Assembly (NCBI GenBank): GCA_938028705.1
Contig: CALIZI010000111.1
Span: 1-52,996 of the forward strand
Direction of reading: 5' to 3'
DNA length: 52,996 nucleotides
Source: an uncultured Saprospiraceae bacterium
GTDB lineage: Bacteria; Bacteroidota; Bacteroidia; Chitinophagales; Saprospiraceae
Shown here: positions 26,505 through 35,444 of the stretch, piece after piece
How the letters are laid out: each line of letters opens with the position of its first letter
Numbering within the stretch: the first letter of the stretch is position 1
Position numbers and translations under genes: made by a program
The notes under the pieces: model-generated
Database searches by the model: none
Seen by the model: the letters and a program-made list of their open reading frames with translations, nothing else
Told to the model about the DNA's origin: nothing

Positions 26505-26884
26505 CATTTTCCTTTGTCGTGAAAAGCAAAAACTTTATCTTCATTTGGCATGGCATAAGGCTTGATATTTCCCAAGTCCTTACGACTTTCCTGTACACTC
26601 ACCACAGCTCTGACATCGAATTTTCTGCCAACTGCCAAACCGAGTGCCGTTAGTGTTTTAAGGTTAGGTATTTTATTACCTTTCATGATTTGAGTAATGT
26701 AACTTGCAGAAGTACCTATCTTTTCAGCTAATTCTTTACGTTTAATACCTTGTTCGTCTGCCGCTTTTTCTATTTCAGACAAAAACGCTGCAACGATCAT
26801 CTCCGTTTCAAATTCCAATTCTTCTTCAAATGTTTCGTGCCGAAAAGTTGACTTTAGTTTATCTATATATTTTTTTGTATTCAT
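26504..26884 (-). CDS. XRE-family HTH regulator (HigA-like), orphan
   Basis: 126 residues. Helix-turn-helix at about 47-80 (IKRKELAEKIGTSASYITQI then GNKIPNLKTLTALG), preceded by an acidic helical N-terminus. The size and layout resemble HigA-type antitoxins, but no HigB toxin gene is adjacent: upstream are only the promoter and the TPR lipoprotein gene. It is either a solitary repressor or an antitoxin that lost or trans-acts on its toxin. The palindrome TTAGTTAATAACTAA (26932-26946) lies in its leader and could be an autoregulatory operator. Confidence 0.85.
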   Translation of the reverse strand: MNTKKYIDKLKSTFRHETFEEELEFETEMIVAAFLSEIEKAADEQGIKRKELAEKIGTSASYITQIMKGNKIPNLKTLTALGLAVGRKFDVRAVVSVQESRKDLGNIKPYAMPNEDKVFAFHDKGK

Positions 26885-26931
26885 ACAATTTTACTTGAAT
26901 TGCCTTTAAAATTAGTCATATAATTAAGCTA

Positions 26932-27000
26932 TTAGTTAATAACTAATTAAAGAAATTTTGGCAAAAACACAAATTTATTGGTCACTATCCATTTTTACAA
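26932..27000 (-). promoter_or_regulatory. Promoter and candidate operator of the XRE gene
   Basis: On the minus strand, TTG (27000-26998), a 20-base spacer and TAAATTTG (26977-26970) form a full consensus promoter. Its -33 part lies inside the 3' end of the upstream TPR gene. Downstream, TTAGTTAATAACTAA (26932-26946) is a perfect 7+1+7 palindrome, well placed for repression. Confidence 0.65.
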
Positions 27001-28123
27001 GCCTGCCTCTTTTGCTAATCGTGTATTTTTCTGCAAAAAGAAAATCGGAATATTCGATATAATTATTCCGATAGCCCTGTTTTTGGAGATTATTTTTCCA
27101 AATATTCAAATGCGTATTGACAGTGATATTTAAATCACGATTTATGTTGCCGGAAATGTATTTTTCCGGGTCGGTACTGTCTGCAAAACGCAATCGGTCA
27201 ATGATTTTTCCTTTAGGCGTATAAGTAATCAGGTCGTAGTGCCGATAGAGGCGTGTCTTGGGGTCAATGGGATAGGCAAGACACAATACTGCCGTATATT
27301 TTTCCGTCTGTTTCAATAAAGCGACTGCGATATAATGTTCTTTATCGGGCATATACTCTACCCTGTTTATAAATGATATTAAAGGTTCATATAATCTTCG
27401 TTTTTTATTCAGTGATTTATCCAAATCTTCGGGGTCTATCTCCACAGGAAAATCCGCTTTTGGAAAAAGATGCGTGAATAACTCAAACCTTTCTACGCAT
27501 TGACTACCTTCATTTTCAGTAAAAGTCTCCAGATAAATTTTATTATAATCATACATGTAGCGGATATTTTCAAGGCGTGTATCGGTCAGGAAACTATCTT
27601 TATTGGTATAGCCGTTTTGCATAGCCAAGCGCAGATAATTGATAGACCTTCGTTTGCCGTCCAAATCCGAATTGTCCATAGCATAAGCGCAAGACACATT
27701 ATAATATAAATATTTTAAATACTGATAATCAAGGTGTTTTGCAGTTTCGTAAGCATTGGTAGCTTCTTCGTATTCTTCGGATTGCATCAGTACATTTCCC
27801 AATTCAAAGTAAGTCAGCGCATTAGGATAATAGGTCAGAGAAGCCACTAAAGTATCCAAGCCCTTCTGTATTTGCCCGTTTTGAATGGCTTGCATGGCTA
27901 CCGCAAATTTTTCTTTTGATAAGGATTTATCGGATGTTGTGGCTATCTCCCGAGCTTTTTTTATACGATAAGCATTATAAATATTTTCTTCTGATAAAGG
28001 TAAGGTGCGGGTAGGTAAAGCGTCTTTTGGAGATGTCTTTTTTGGTGTATTTTCTTTACAAGCCACACCAATACAACTGATGACACAGATGAGAAAAAAG
28101 TAGGTCCATACCGAAAGTTTCAT
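26975..28123 (-). CDS. TPR-repeat lipoprotein
   Basis: 382 residues. Signal peptide with lipobox IGVAC (C22). Residues about 75-180 contain TPR-like helices (AVAMQAIQNGQIQKGLDTLVASLTYYPN, then ALTYFELGNVLMQSEEYEEATNAYETAK). The C-terminal half (about 200-382) is an unassigned alpha/beta region that includes HYIAVALLKQTEKYTAVLCLAYP and a glycine-poor, charged end. Probably an envelope protein involved in protein interactions. No pathway context; the downstream XRE gene has its own promoter. Confidence 0.7.
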   Translation of the reverse strand: MKLSVWTYFFLICVISCIGVACKENTPKKTSPKDALPTRTLPLSEENIYNAYRIKKAREIATTSDKSLSKEKFAVAMQAIQNGQIQKGLDTLVASLTYYPNALTYFELGNVLMQSEEYEEATNAYETAKHLDYQYLKYLYYNVSCAYAMDNSDLDGKRRSINYLRLAMQNGYTNKDSFLTDTRLENIRYMYDYNKIYLETFTENEGSQCVERFELFTHLFPKADFPVEIDPEDLDKSLNKKRRLYEPLISFINRVEYMPDKEHYIAVALLKQTEKYTAVLCLAYPIDPKTRLYRHYDLITYTPKGKIIDRLRFADSTDPEKYISGNINRDLNITVNTHLNIWKNNLQKQGYRNNYIEYSDFLFAEKYTISKRGRLVKMDSDQ

Positions 28124-28943
28124 TATGTGTGTTTCTTGATTCGTAACTCGTTGATTCGTGATTCATTTAGGTGCAGGACAAATTTTTTATTTTATTTTGA
28201 AATCCTGTACTGACGACTTCAGCCGTCAAGTGGCTCGGCATTCCTCGCAACGGCTAAAGTCGTCGGTACGGGATGGATTAAAAATTTGTCTTGCGCCCAT
28301 TCACTTTGTGATATATTGAAGATTAATTCAATGTCAATATATCATATAATGATGAATCAAAATAGTAAATTTTGCACTCCCCAAAGTACAATTTTTATAC
28401 GACATATAAAATTTTTGGGTATGAAGTTCCGAAAAAGTGTTTGGACAATTCAAATATATAACTTAATTTTAACCAAACTAATAGCTTCAAAGGGATAAAA
28501 GAAGAAAGACAACGAATAAGTCTCCACACCAACCCAAGTTACCTTTCCCAAAATTGCGGTATCAATCAAAGTCAAATATGCCAAGCCTTGTGTACAAAAG
28601 CAACCAACAAGGCAACAAAGCCGACTTCCAACAGTATAAACAATCAAAATAAATCCCTTAAATTTAGTGAAAGTTCGTATATTTGCACTCATTTTTGAAA
28701 ACAGACAAATTTTATAAGAAATATTGAGCGTGTAGCGTGTAGTAAAAAGGCTTGCTAAAAAATTGACAATCAATTATTTATCATTAGTACACTTATACTA
28801 CATTGGGTTTAAAATTATACTTTTGATTAAAAAATGTTTCATGGTTAAATTGCTTCATGGTTTCATGGTTAAAACAATCGAACAATAAAGCAATTGAACA
28901 ATAAAAACAGTATAGACCTACTCGCCACTTAAATAAATCTCTC
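28124..28943. repeat. Intergenic region with GATTCG words, paired palindrome and CATGGTTAAA words
   Basis: No credible gene; an antisense frame at 28450-28773 has no family features. Contents: GATTCGTAACTCGTTGATTCG words at 28135-28165; an inverted repeat at 28204-28272 (CCTGTACTGACGACTTCAGC against GCTAAAGTCGTCGGTACGGG), copied at 52042-52109; a GATATATTGA/TCAATATATC hairpin at 28310-28343; and iterated CATGGTTAAA and CAATTGAACAATAAA words at about 28835-28905, just before secDF. A TATATTTG box lies at 28678-28685. Confidence 0.65.
28678..28685 (+). promoter_or_regulatory. Possible -7 box of secDF
   Basis: TATATTTG followed by CACTC, a common Bacteroidota start-site context. No clear TTG at -33. 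It would leave a leader of about 250 bases containing the CATGGTTAAA words. Confidence 0.4.
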
Positions 28944-31900
28944 ATGCAAGGCAAAGGATTAGTTAAGTTTTTCCTCGTACTATTAATACTCGTAGTCGGA
29001 TACCAATTTTTATTGACCATCCCTACGTGGCGAGCAGAAAATAAAGCAGAGGCTTATGCTGCTAATGTGTCATCGGATGTAGAAAGTGAAGCATACAAAA
29101 CCGCTGAAACCCGTTATCTGGATTCTATCTCCAATGAGACCATTCTCAATTTGGGATTCAAAAAATATACCTACCAAGACCTCAAAGGTCAGCAACTGGC
29201 AATGGGCTTGGATTTGCAGGGCGGTATGAGTGTGGTGATGCAAGTGGATTTGGTGGATTTGGTGAGGAAGTTGGCAGGCTCGAAAAAGTCAGACCCCAAT
29301 TTTGTAGCGGCTTTGAAAAAAGCGGAAGATAACATGGCAGGTTCATCGGGCGTGGACTACATCACGCTGTTCAGAGAGGCTTATAATGAAGTAGCTCCGG
29401 GACAAAAACTGGCATCTATTTTCTCTTCCAATCGCGATATACAAGATGAAATCAACATCGGTTCTTCTGATGATGAAGTCGTCAATTTTATTCGCGCACA
29501 AGCCGACGAAACGGTGCAACGTACCTTTGAGTTGATGCGTAAGCGGATTGACAAAACAGGTGTATCGCAGCCCAATGTGACTTTGGACGACCGCGTGGAC
29601 CGTATCATGGTAGAGTTGCCGGGAGTCAAAAACCCTGCACGTATGCGCGAGTACCTTCAGACTACTGCCAAATTGCAGTTTTGGGAAGTATATCGCAATA
29701 CCGACCCTGAGATTGCAGGCGACCTTCAGCGTGCCAATGCCGAATTATCTGCCGTCACACCTACGGAAGCCGCCACTCCGACCATTCAGGATGTGGACAG
29801 CACAGAAATGAAATTTGATGATGTAGGAAATCGTATTGATGATTTTTATAAAGAAAATAAAGATGCGCTCGAAGCACAAACAAGTCAACCTGTCGTCAGA
29901 AATGTACTGACAGACCTGCTTACACTCAATTTAGGACAATACTCTCCGGCAGTACATGGTGTTGCCAATTTCAATAATATTAAAAAAATCAATGAATACC
30001 TCAAAAGCCCGCAGGTCACTTCCAACATCCCGCCTGATGCAGTATTCAGATGGAGTGCAAAACCAACAAAAGACGAGAAGGGAAATTATACTAAAAATTA
30101 TCAATTGTATGCGGTCAAAACCAACCGTCAGGCAGCACCGGTAGAGGGAGACAAAATCACTGATGCCAAATCTGACCTTGACCAACAGCGCAACATCTAT
30201 ACGGTCAGTCTCAATATGAATCAAGACGGCGCAAAGGCATGGGGCAGAATGACCGAGAAAAACCTCAAACGCGAAGTCGCTATTACGCTGGATGATGAAA
30301 TCGTCTCTGCACCTACCGTACAAGGTATCATCAAAGGCGGACGCACCGAAATCACAGGTGACTTCACGCCCGACGAAGCGACCGACCTTGCTAATATCTT
30401 GAAAATCGGTAAGTTACCGGCTAAGACACAAATCATTGAAGAGGCGATTGTTGGTCCGACTTTGGGAGAAAAAAATATCAAATCAGGGCTTACCTCGCTT
30501 GCTGTTGGTCTGGCTTTGGTATTGATTTTTATGATTTTGTACTACGGTTCGGGTGGTATCTTTTCCATCATTGCCTTGCTTGCCAATATCTTTTTCATCA
30601 TCGGTACACTCTCCTCTTACGGTACGGTATTGACGATGGCAGGTATCGCGGGTATCGTCCTCACGATTGGTATGGCGGTGGATGCCAACGTTATCATTTA
30701 TGAGCGTATCCGCGAAGAATTGCGCGCCGGAAAGTCTATGGGGTCTGCCATTCTCGACGGTTTCAAACATTCCTATTCCGCCATTATTGATGCCAACGTC
30801 ACCACGATTCTTGTGGCATTCGTCCTCTCTTATTTCGGACAAGGACCAATTAAAGGCTTTGCCGTTGTATTGATTATCGGTGTGCTTTGTTCCTTGTTTG
30901 CAGCGGTCTTGCTGACCCGTCTGATGATTGACTGGTGGACCAACTCAAGAGGCAATTCGGTGACTTTCTCTACGCCCATGTTCAAAAATGCTTTTTCCAA
31001 TCTGAACATTGATTTTGTTGGAAAAGGTAAATATGCGTTGATGTTTTCCGGGGCTTTTATTCTGCTTGGTTTGGGTTCTATCTTTACGAGAGGTTTCGAT
31101 TTGGGTGTAGATTTCAAAGGTGGTCGCTCTTACACCGTACTCTTAGACCAAGATATTGATACCGACAAAATGCGTAGCACACTTGCCGGAGTATTCGGCA
31201 ATAGCGCACCTGTTGTCAAGACATTTGGTTCAGCCAATCAAGTTGAAGTCACGACAGATTATAAAATAGATGAAAATACCGACGAAGCCGATAAAGCAGT
31301 GACGACTGCCTTGTTTGAGGGAGTCAACCAATATGTAGGTGGTACTATTACGAGAGACCAATTCGACAATCCGGAAGCAGGACAAACGGTACTCCAACGT
31401 TCTGTCAAAATCGGACCGACCATTGCAGACGATATTCGTGAAAGTTCGTTTTTATCGACCATCGTCGCCCTCTTACTGATATTTGCTTATATCTGGATTC
31501 GTTTCCGCAAATGGCAATACAGTCTTGGTGCGGTCGCGGCATTATTCCACGATGTTTTGATTGTCTTGTCTATCTTTTCACTCTTGCATGGTATTCTGCC
31601 ATTCGCACTGGAGATTGACCAAGCCTTTATCGCTGCCTTGCTGACCGTTGTAGGTTACTCTATCAACGATACAGTGGTGGTATTTGACCGTATTCGTGAG
31701 TTCTTCAATTCCTATACGGGCAAGTCCAAAGAGGAAGTCATCAATCTTGGTGTCAACAATACCGTCAGTCGTACCATTATCACTTCATTGACCACATTAT
31801 TTGTGATTCTCATGTTGTTTATCTTCGGTGGTACGGTCATCAGAGGTTTTGCTTTTGCCTTATTGATTGGTGTATTGGTGGGTACTTATTCATCGGTATT

Positions 31901-32024
31901 CGTAGCGACTCCCGTAGTCAACTACCTGACCAGCGAAGCAGAATTTAAAAAGACAAAAAGCGGACAAGCCGCCGCCAATGCGAAGAAGAAAGGCTATCAA
32001 CGCAGAGTTACTGCGGATAGTTGA
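28944..32024 (+). CDS. secDF: Protein translocase fusion SecDF
   Basis: 1026 residues, the fused form usual in Bacteroidota. The SecD part starts with a TM anchor (about 8-27) and has GLDLQGGMSVVMQ near 90, a large periplasmic P1 region and a C-terminal TM bundle with IAGIVLTIGMAVDANVIIYERIREE. The SecF part starts near 700, with GVDFKGGRSYTV near 722 and a second bundle containing GYSINDTVVVFDRIREFF. It uses the proton gradient to pull proteins through SecYEG, which also serves T9SS cargo such as the giant protein. Single-gene transcript ended by a strong terminator 20 bases after the stop. Confidence 0.96.
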   Translation: MQGKGLVKFFLVLLILVVGYQFLLTIPTWRAENKAEAYAANVSSDVESEAYKTAETRYLDSISNETILNLGFKKYTYQDLKGQQLAMGLDLQGGMSVVMQVDLVDLVRKLAGSKKSDPNFVAALKKAEDNMAGSSGVDYITLFREAYNEVAPGQKLASIFSSNRDIQDEINIGSSDDEVVNFIRAQADETVQRTFELMRKRIDKTGVSQPNVTLDDRVDRIMVELPGVKNPARMREYLQTTAKLQFWEVYRNTDPEIAGDLQRANAELSAVTPTEAATPTIQDVDSTEMKFDDVGNRIDDFYKENKDALEAQTSQPVVRNVLTDLLTLNLGQYSPAVHGVANFNNIKKINEYLKSPQVTSNIPPDAVFRWSAKPTKDEKGNYTKNYQLYAVKTNRQAAPVEGDKITDAKSDLDQQRNIYTVSLNMNQDGAKAWGRMTEKNLKREVAITLDDEIVSAPTVQGIIKGGRTEITGDFTPDEATDLANILKIGKLPAKTQIIEEAIVGPTLGEKNIKSGLTSLAVGLALVLIFMILYYGSGGIFSIIALLANIFFIIGTLSSYGTVLTMAGIAGIVLTIGMAVDANVIIYERIREELRAGKSMGSAILDGFKHSYSAIIDANVTTILVAFVLSYFGQGPIKGFAVVLIIGVLCSLFAAVLLTRLMIDWWTNSRGNSVTFSTPMFKNAFSNLNIDFVGKGKYALMFSGAFILLGLGSIFTRGFDLGVDFKGGRSYTVLLDQDIDTDKMRSTLAGVFGNSAPVVKTFGSANQVEVTTDYKIDENTDEADKAVTTALFEGVNQYVGGTITRDQFDNPEAGQTVLQRSVKIGPTIADDIRESSFLSTIVALLLIFAYIWIRFRKWQYSLGAVAALFHDVLIVLSIFSLLHGILPFALEIDQAFIAALLTVVGYSINDTVVVFDRIREFFNSYTGKSKEEVINLGVNNTVSRTIITSLTTLFVILMLFIFGGTVIRGFAFALLIGVLVGTYSSVFVATPVVNYLTSEAEFKKTKSGQAAANAKKKGYQRRVTADS

Positions 32025-32045
32025 TATTGATAAAAATATTATTAT

Positions 32046-32087
32046 AAAAAACGGGCAATCACGATAAGGTGATTGCCCGTTTTTTTA
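32046..32087 (+). terminator. Terminator of secDF
   Basis: ACGGGCAATCAC (32051-32062) pairs with GTGATTGCCCGT (32069-32080) and is followed by a run of T; A-rich on the left side too. Confidence 0.92.
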
Positions 32088-32117
32088 TTTAAAATATGTC
32101 GAATTAATGGACAAATT

Positions 32118-32254
32118 GGCTACCAGTCAATAGTTGGACAGTCCATAGTCCATAGTTGTCATAATAACTTGAATCTCATCCCGATATCGATAGCTATCGG
32201 TACGGAATTGTAACTTCCTGATTATCAACCTGTCCGGCGTTAGACGGGGAGCCG
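32118..32254. repeat. GTCCATAG word hairpin, copy 1
   Basis: GGCTACCAGTCAATAGTTGG, then ACAGTCCATAGTCCATAG words, an AT-rich centre, and CTGTCCGGCGTTAGACGGGG AGCC. The ends GGCTACC and AGCC-type sequence are complementary in the second copy at 48836-49071. It also contains a CCGATA/TATCGG core at about 32196-32212. Confidence 0.65.
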
Positions 32255-32363
32255 ACAAATTTATCTGATTGGTTGATATATTATGAAATTGATATTACAC
32301 AAAATGTAAGCATGTCACTGAAATTTGTAATCACCTAAAAATTAGTGTCTTATGTACGTTTAT

Positions 32364-32886
32364 GGCTATACGCAGGTGCGATTCGTTTTTGTACCCATAC
32401 TCATTTTTAATTTTTATTCAATCATGGACGGCATTGGGCTTGAATTTGGGCTAAAACTCGTCTGACATTTAAACTTTGTCGGAAAATATGAGTTCATCGG
32501 TAGATTTTGAAAATGTCTGACGAGTTTTAGCCCAAATTCGGAAAAAATATTCCATCCTAAACATAAATATATTATTATTTTTTTAAATGTAATATAATCA
32601 AGTTAATTTAAAATTCGTAAAATATTGATAATCAAGAATATTAGTGGGTACAAACAGGGCAAAAGAAAAGTCGTTTTAATAATGTGTAATATGTTGATTT
32701 TTAAAATTGTCGGGAAGCCTACTCGCCTTGCATTTTCAAAATGCAAGGCGAGTAAAGTTTGCATTTCTATTTAAAATCAGATAATTATATATTTATTTTT
32801 TAATAAAATATTTTTAAAATCATATTATAAAAACGACTTTTCGTTTGCCCTATGGGTACAAAAACAAATCGCACCCGCTATACGCC
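32364..32886. repeat. 523 bp nested inverted-repeat element
   Basis: Imperfect terminal arms of about 36 bp: GGCTATACGCAGGTGCGATT with GTTTTTGTACCCATA (32364-32399), against TATGGGTACAAAAAC with AATCGCACCCGCTATACGCC (32851-32886). Inside are the long-form palindrome 32442-32539, a second arm pair GGGCAAAAGAAAAGTCGTTTT (about 32644-32678) and its complement (32828-32860), and the palindrome ACTCGCCTTGCATTTT-C-complement (32721-32753). No open reading frame and no transposase. Confidence 0.75.
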
Positions 32887-32887
32887 T

Positions 32888-33058
32888 AAGTTTGCTCAAA
32901 GTGGCTACTAGTACGGGCTGTCTTTAGCTGCCCACGACCGTAAGGGAGCATTCACGTTGGCGCGAATATACGCAAGGTAAAGGTTTTTCAAACCTTTTCT
33001 CCGATAGCTATCGGAGCTAAAACAGCCGCTACTACGGGAGTCAGTTTTGAGCAAAGTT
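32888..33058. repeat. 170 bp imperfect inverted repeat
   Basis: AAGTTTGCTCAAAGTGGCTAC and GGCTGTCTTTAGCTG on the left match TAGCTAAAACAGCC-type sequence and GTCAGTTTTGAGCAAAGTT on the right. The inner part holds AAAGGTTTTTCAAACCTTTT (TTTTCAAA core) and CTCCGATAGCTATCGGAG. The left arm includes a reversed copy of the promoter-bearing repeat found near 8303 and 10018. No gene is seen in 33059-33233. Confidence 0.65.
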
Positions 33059-33233
33059 AAACGGGGTGTATCCTGTAAATGATTCAAGGTATGCTATGTT
33101 ATTTTTGCTTTTACATATATAACTTTGCTTAGTTCAGTCATGCTTTGTTGGTTCAATCTATCTAGTATATATACATAGGCATTTATCCCTAACTTTTTGC
33201 AAGTTTGGATAATGGTAAAAAGACATCTTTGGC

Positions 33234-33500
33234 TTGTGTACCTCTTTTGTTTTTGGTTTGGAAGGAGATGTCTCTATATCGGACTTCTTTTCTGGCAGTC
33301 AATTTCCGCATCATTATTGTGTAGCGGGATTAGCCTATTATGCCAATCGAAAGGAGATTGAAGAGAGTGTATATATTGTTTTTATCAGTAATGAAATACA
33401 GATAGAAGGTATTGAAGAAGCTAAAGAAACTATTGACGGTGTGGAAGTGAAAACCTACCTCATCCGGTATGATGAAGCAACGGATTTTGGTGAAAATTAA
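33234..33500 (+). CDS. Small hypothetical protein, TTG start, possibly truncated
   Basis: Not recognised. 88 residues if TTG at 33234 is the start; no in-frame ATG exists before a stop at 33216. The amino-acid pattern looks coding: YCVAGLAYYANRKEIEESVY, then YIVFISNEIQIEGIEEAKET, acidic and with alternating hydrophobics. It may be the intact 3' end of a longer gene that lost its start to the adjacent repeat region, or a small immunity-like protein. Its stop is 3 bases from the convergent stop of 33503-34009. Confidence 0.4.
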   Translation: MCTSFVFGLEGDVSISDFFSGSQFPHHYCVAGLAYYANRKEIEESVYIVFISNEIQIEGIEEAKETIDGVEVKTYLIRYDEATDFGEN

Positions 33501-33502
33501 AA

Positions 33503-34009
33503 TTAGGGCTTAATCAACTGATAATGTGTAGGAAAGGAGACGCTTCCGTAATGAGAGTAAGGCCTGTCATTTTCGAGCGGTAGCTTGTAGGTACTTTTGA
33601 AACTGTCAAAGAAATCGGACAGGGCTTCGGTAGAGACATTTCGGGATTGGGGTTTGAGATAATAGGCGATGTGTTCGACAGAGCCATCGGTAGCCCAAAA
33701 TATTTTTATCCACATCTTGATACCTCTGATATCGTAACCTTCTTCTGCACTGAATTTTTCGAGTGCCAGCATCATATCCACCCATTTGCTAAAGGCAATT
33801 TCCATATCATCGTCACAAGCATCAATGAGTGCGATATTATGGCTTCGAGACAGGGCTTCGAAGGCTCTGAAATGCTCACCAATGAGAAAAACTGACGGAT
33901 ATTTATCCTTCTGCCACGTGCTGACATCCGCTCTTTTTGGAGCAGTCAAAGGCTGTGCACCTAATGATAAGGTACAACCTAATATCGCTATGACAAGTAA
34001 TTTTTTCAC
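33503..34009 (-). CDS. Secreted hypothetical protein
   Basis: 168 residues with a GTG start (the upstream ATG is out of frame). Signal peptide MKKLLVIAILGCTLSLGAQP, cleavage near 18-20. The mature part has a helical centre (MEIAFSKWVDMMLALEKF) and a strand-rich IKMWIKIFWATDGSVEHIAYYL, similar in layout to small periplasmic proteins of Bacteroidota. No family recognised. Transcribed alone; the 280 bp upstream is AT-rich and shows no clear promoter. Confidence 0.65.
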   Translation of the reverse strand: MKKLLVIAILGCTLSLGAQPLTAPKRADVSTWQKDKYPSVFLIGEHFRAFEALSRSHNIALIDACDDDMEIAFSKWVDMMLALEKFSAEEGYDIRGIKMWIKIFWATDGSVEHIAYYLKPQSRNVSTEALSDFFDSFKSTYKLPLENDRPYSHYGSVSFPTHYQLIKP

Positions 34010-34264
34010 TGATAGTGTGCATTTAGTTATGAGAACGCTATTATACGGCTTTTTGTGCTTATGTTGTTGTTAATAGTTTGTTAAACAGCATTTTGGGGGC
34101 AAAATTTTACTTTCGCCAAACAAAATGTTGAAGTATGATTAAAGTGGATTGAATAGATATTTTTGCGCCTGATTATAATTAGATGATGTAAATGTCAAAT
34201 TGGTTGCATGATGAAAAAATATTTTACAAAAATATATTTTGAATACATTAATTACTATTTCAAT

Positions 34265-34295
34265 ACTTCGATATTCCTTGTTCGATATTCCTATA
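34265..34295. repeat. TTCGATATTCC words
   Basis: ACTTCGATATTCCTTGTTCG followed by ATATTCC directly after the 3' end of the SDR gene. Same word as at 26397-26472 and 49130-49172. Confidence 0.5.
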
Positions 34296-35076
34296 CTCGT
34301 TCACTCTCTTTCCGTACCAAATATTGTTTGAACCAATAGGGCAACAAACCACTGATAAAATTCAATCGCCGCATCTTCGCACCTGATACGATATAGGTTT
34401 TTCCGGCATTAAAACCTTTCCATACATCGCTGCCGACTTCTTCGGCAGTCGTTGTGACCAAGCCTTCAAAAGTCTTGACATCTGCCATGTTGCCTGTGGT
34501 TTTGAATGGCGTATCTCCAATCGCAGCAGGGCAAACCGTCACGACTTTTACTTTTGATTTTTGCATGGTCAATTCTTCTTGCAAACCCCTCGAAAAATGA
34601 TGAATAAATGCCTTAGTGGAAGCATACGTATTCATGCGTGTAACGGGCTGAAAGGCACTAATCGAACTGACATTAATAATCGTTCCGGCATTGCGTGTAA
34701 GCATATCATCCAAAAAAAGGCGCGTCATCTGATACACAAACGAAATATGTAAATCAATCATTGCCACATCTTTTTCCATCGAAATATCCTGTGTAAAACC
34801 ATAAGTGCCAAAACCTGCATTATTAATCAGCACCTCTATGTCAGTGATATTTTTTGCCCAATCATACACCTGCTGTGCTGCCCCTTTTTCCGATAGGTCT
34901 TTCGCCAAAGTATCTATCATCACTCCTTCGATTTCAGCCTCTAATTGCACCTTAGCCCTTGTCAATTCTTCCTCTAATTTGGACACCCAAAACAAACGAT
35001 AACCGCCCCGAGCAAAGTGTCGAGACATCTCATACCCAATGCCACTCGAACCACCTGTAATTAGTGCTGTTTTCAT
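34291..35076 (-). CDS. Short-chain dehydrogenase/reductase (SDR)
   Basis: 261 residues from the ATG at 35076 (MKTALITGG); an ATG 27 bp upstream would add residues outside the fold. Classical SDR signs: NAD(P) motif TGGSSGIG (7-14), NNAGFGTYG, a serine in INVSSISAF, and the catalytic YASTK. It probably oxidises or reduces a carbonyl/alcohol with NAD(P)(H); the substrate is not predictable. The C-terminal segment LNFISGLLPYWFKQYLVRK resembles DltE/YqjQ-type SDRs that contact membranes. No operon partners. Confidence 0.85.
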   Translation of the reverse strand: MKTALITGGSSGIGYEMSRHFARGGYRLFWVSKLEEELTRAKVQLEAEIEGVMIDTLAKDLSEKGAAQQVYDWAKNITDIEVLINNAGFGTYGFTQDISMEKDVAMIDLHISFVYQMTRLFLDDMLTRNAGTIINVSSISAFQPVTRMNTYASTKAFIHHFSRGLQEELTMQKSKVKVVTVCPAAIGDTPFKTTGNMADVKTFEGLVTTTAEEVGSDVWKGFNAGKTYIVSGAKMRRLNFISGLLPYWFKQYLVRKESERV

Positions 35077-35103
35077 AACATATATTTTAAAAAATCCAGA
35101 CAA

Positions 35104-35400
35104 GTTTATCCATAAAATAATGTAAAATGTAAAATAATAAATGTAAAATGTAAAAGTTGTAGGACGCGAGTGGACGCGAGGTATTTCTATTTAATTGATT
35201 TTTAATTTATTAAACAAAATAAATAATAATATACATTATACATGCACTACAAGCACTTTTACATTTATTATTTTACATACATTATACATGCACTACAAGC
35301 ACTTTTACATTTATTATTTTACATTTATTATTTTACATTTATTATTTTACATTTATTATTTTACATTTTACATTTTACATTTCAAAAAAGTGTCAACTAT
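35104..35400. repeat. TGTAAAATGTAAAA hairpin with tandem ACATTTATTATTTT
   Basis: Left arm of TGTAAAA words ending AAAGTTGTAGGACGC (35120-35170), AT-rich loop, and right arm ACATGCACTACAAGCACTTT. The right arm is duplicated as a unit of about 46 bp (starting near 35232 and 35278), followed by about five copies of ACATTTATTATTTT and TACATTT words. It belongs to the same family as 97-235 and 42713-43089. No gene in 35077-35444. Confidence 0.8.
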
Positions 35401-35444
35401 AACTTGTCAAAACCCAACTTCTAATTACTGTACAAATCACAACA

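Noticed and set aside
28450-28773. 107-codon minus-strand frame
   Set aside because: Hydrophobic, low-complexity translation with no family features, antisense to a probable leader region of secDF.
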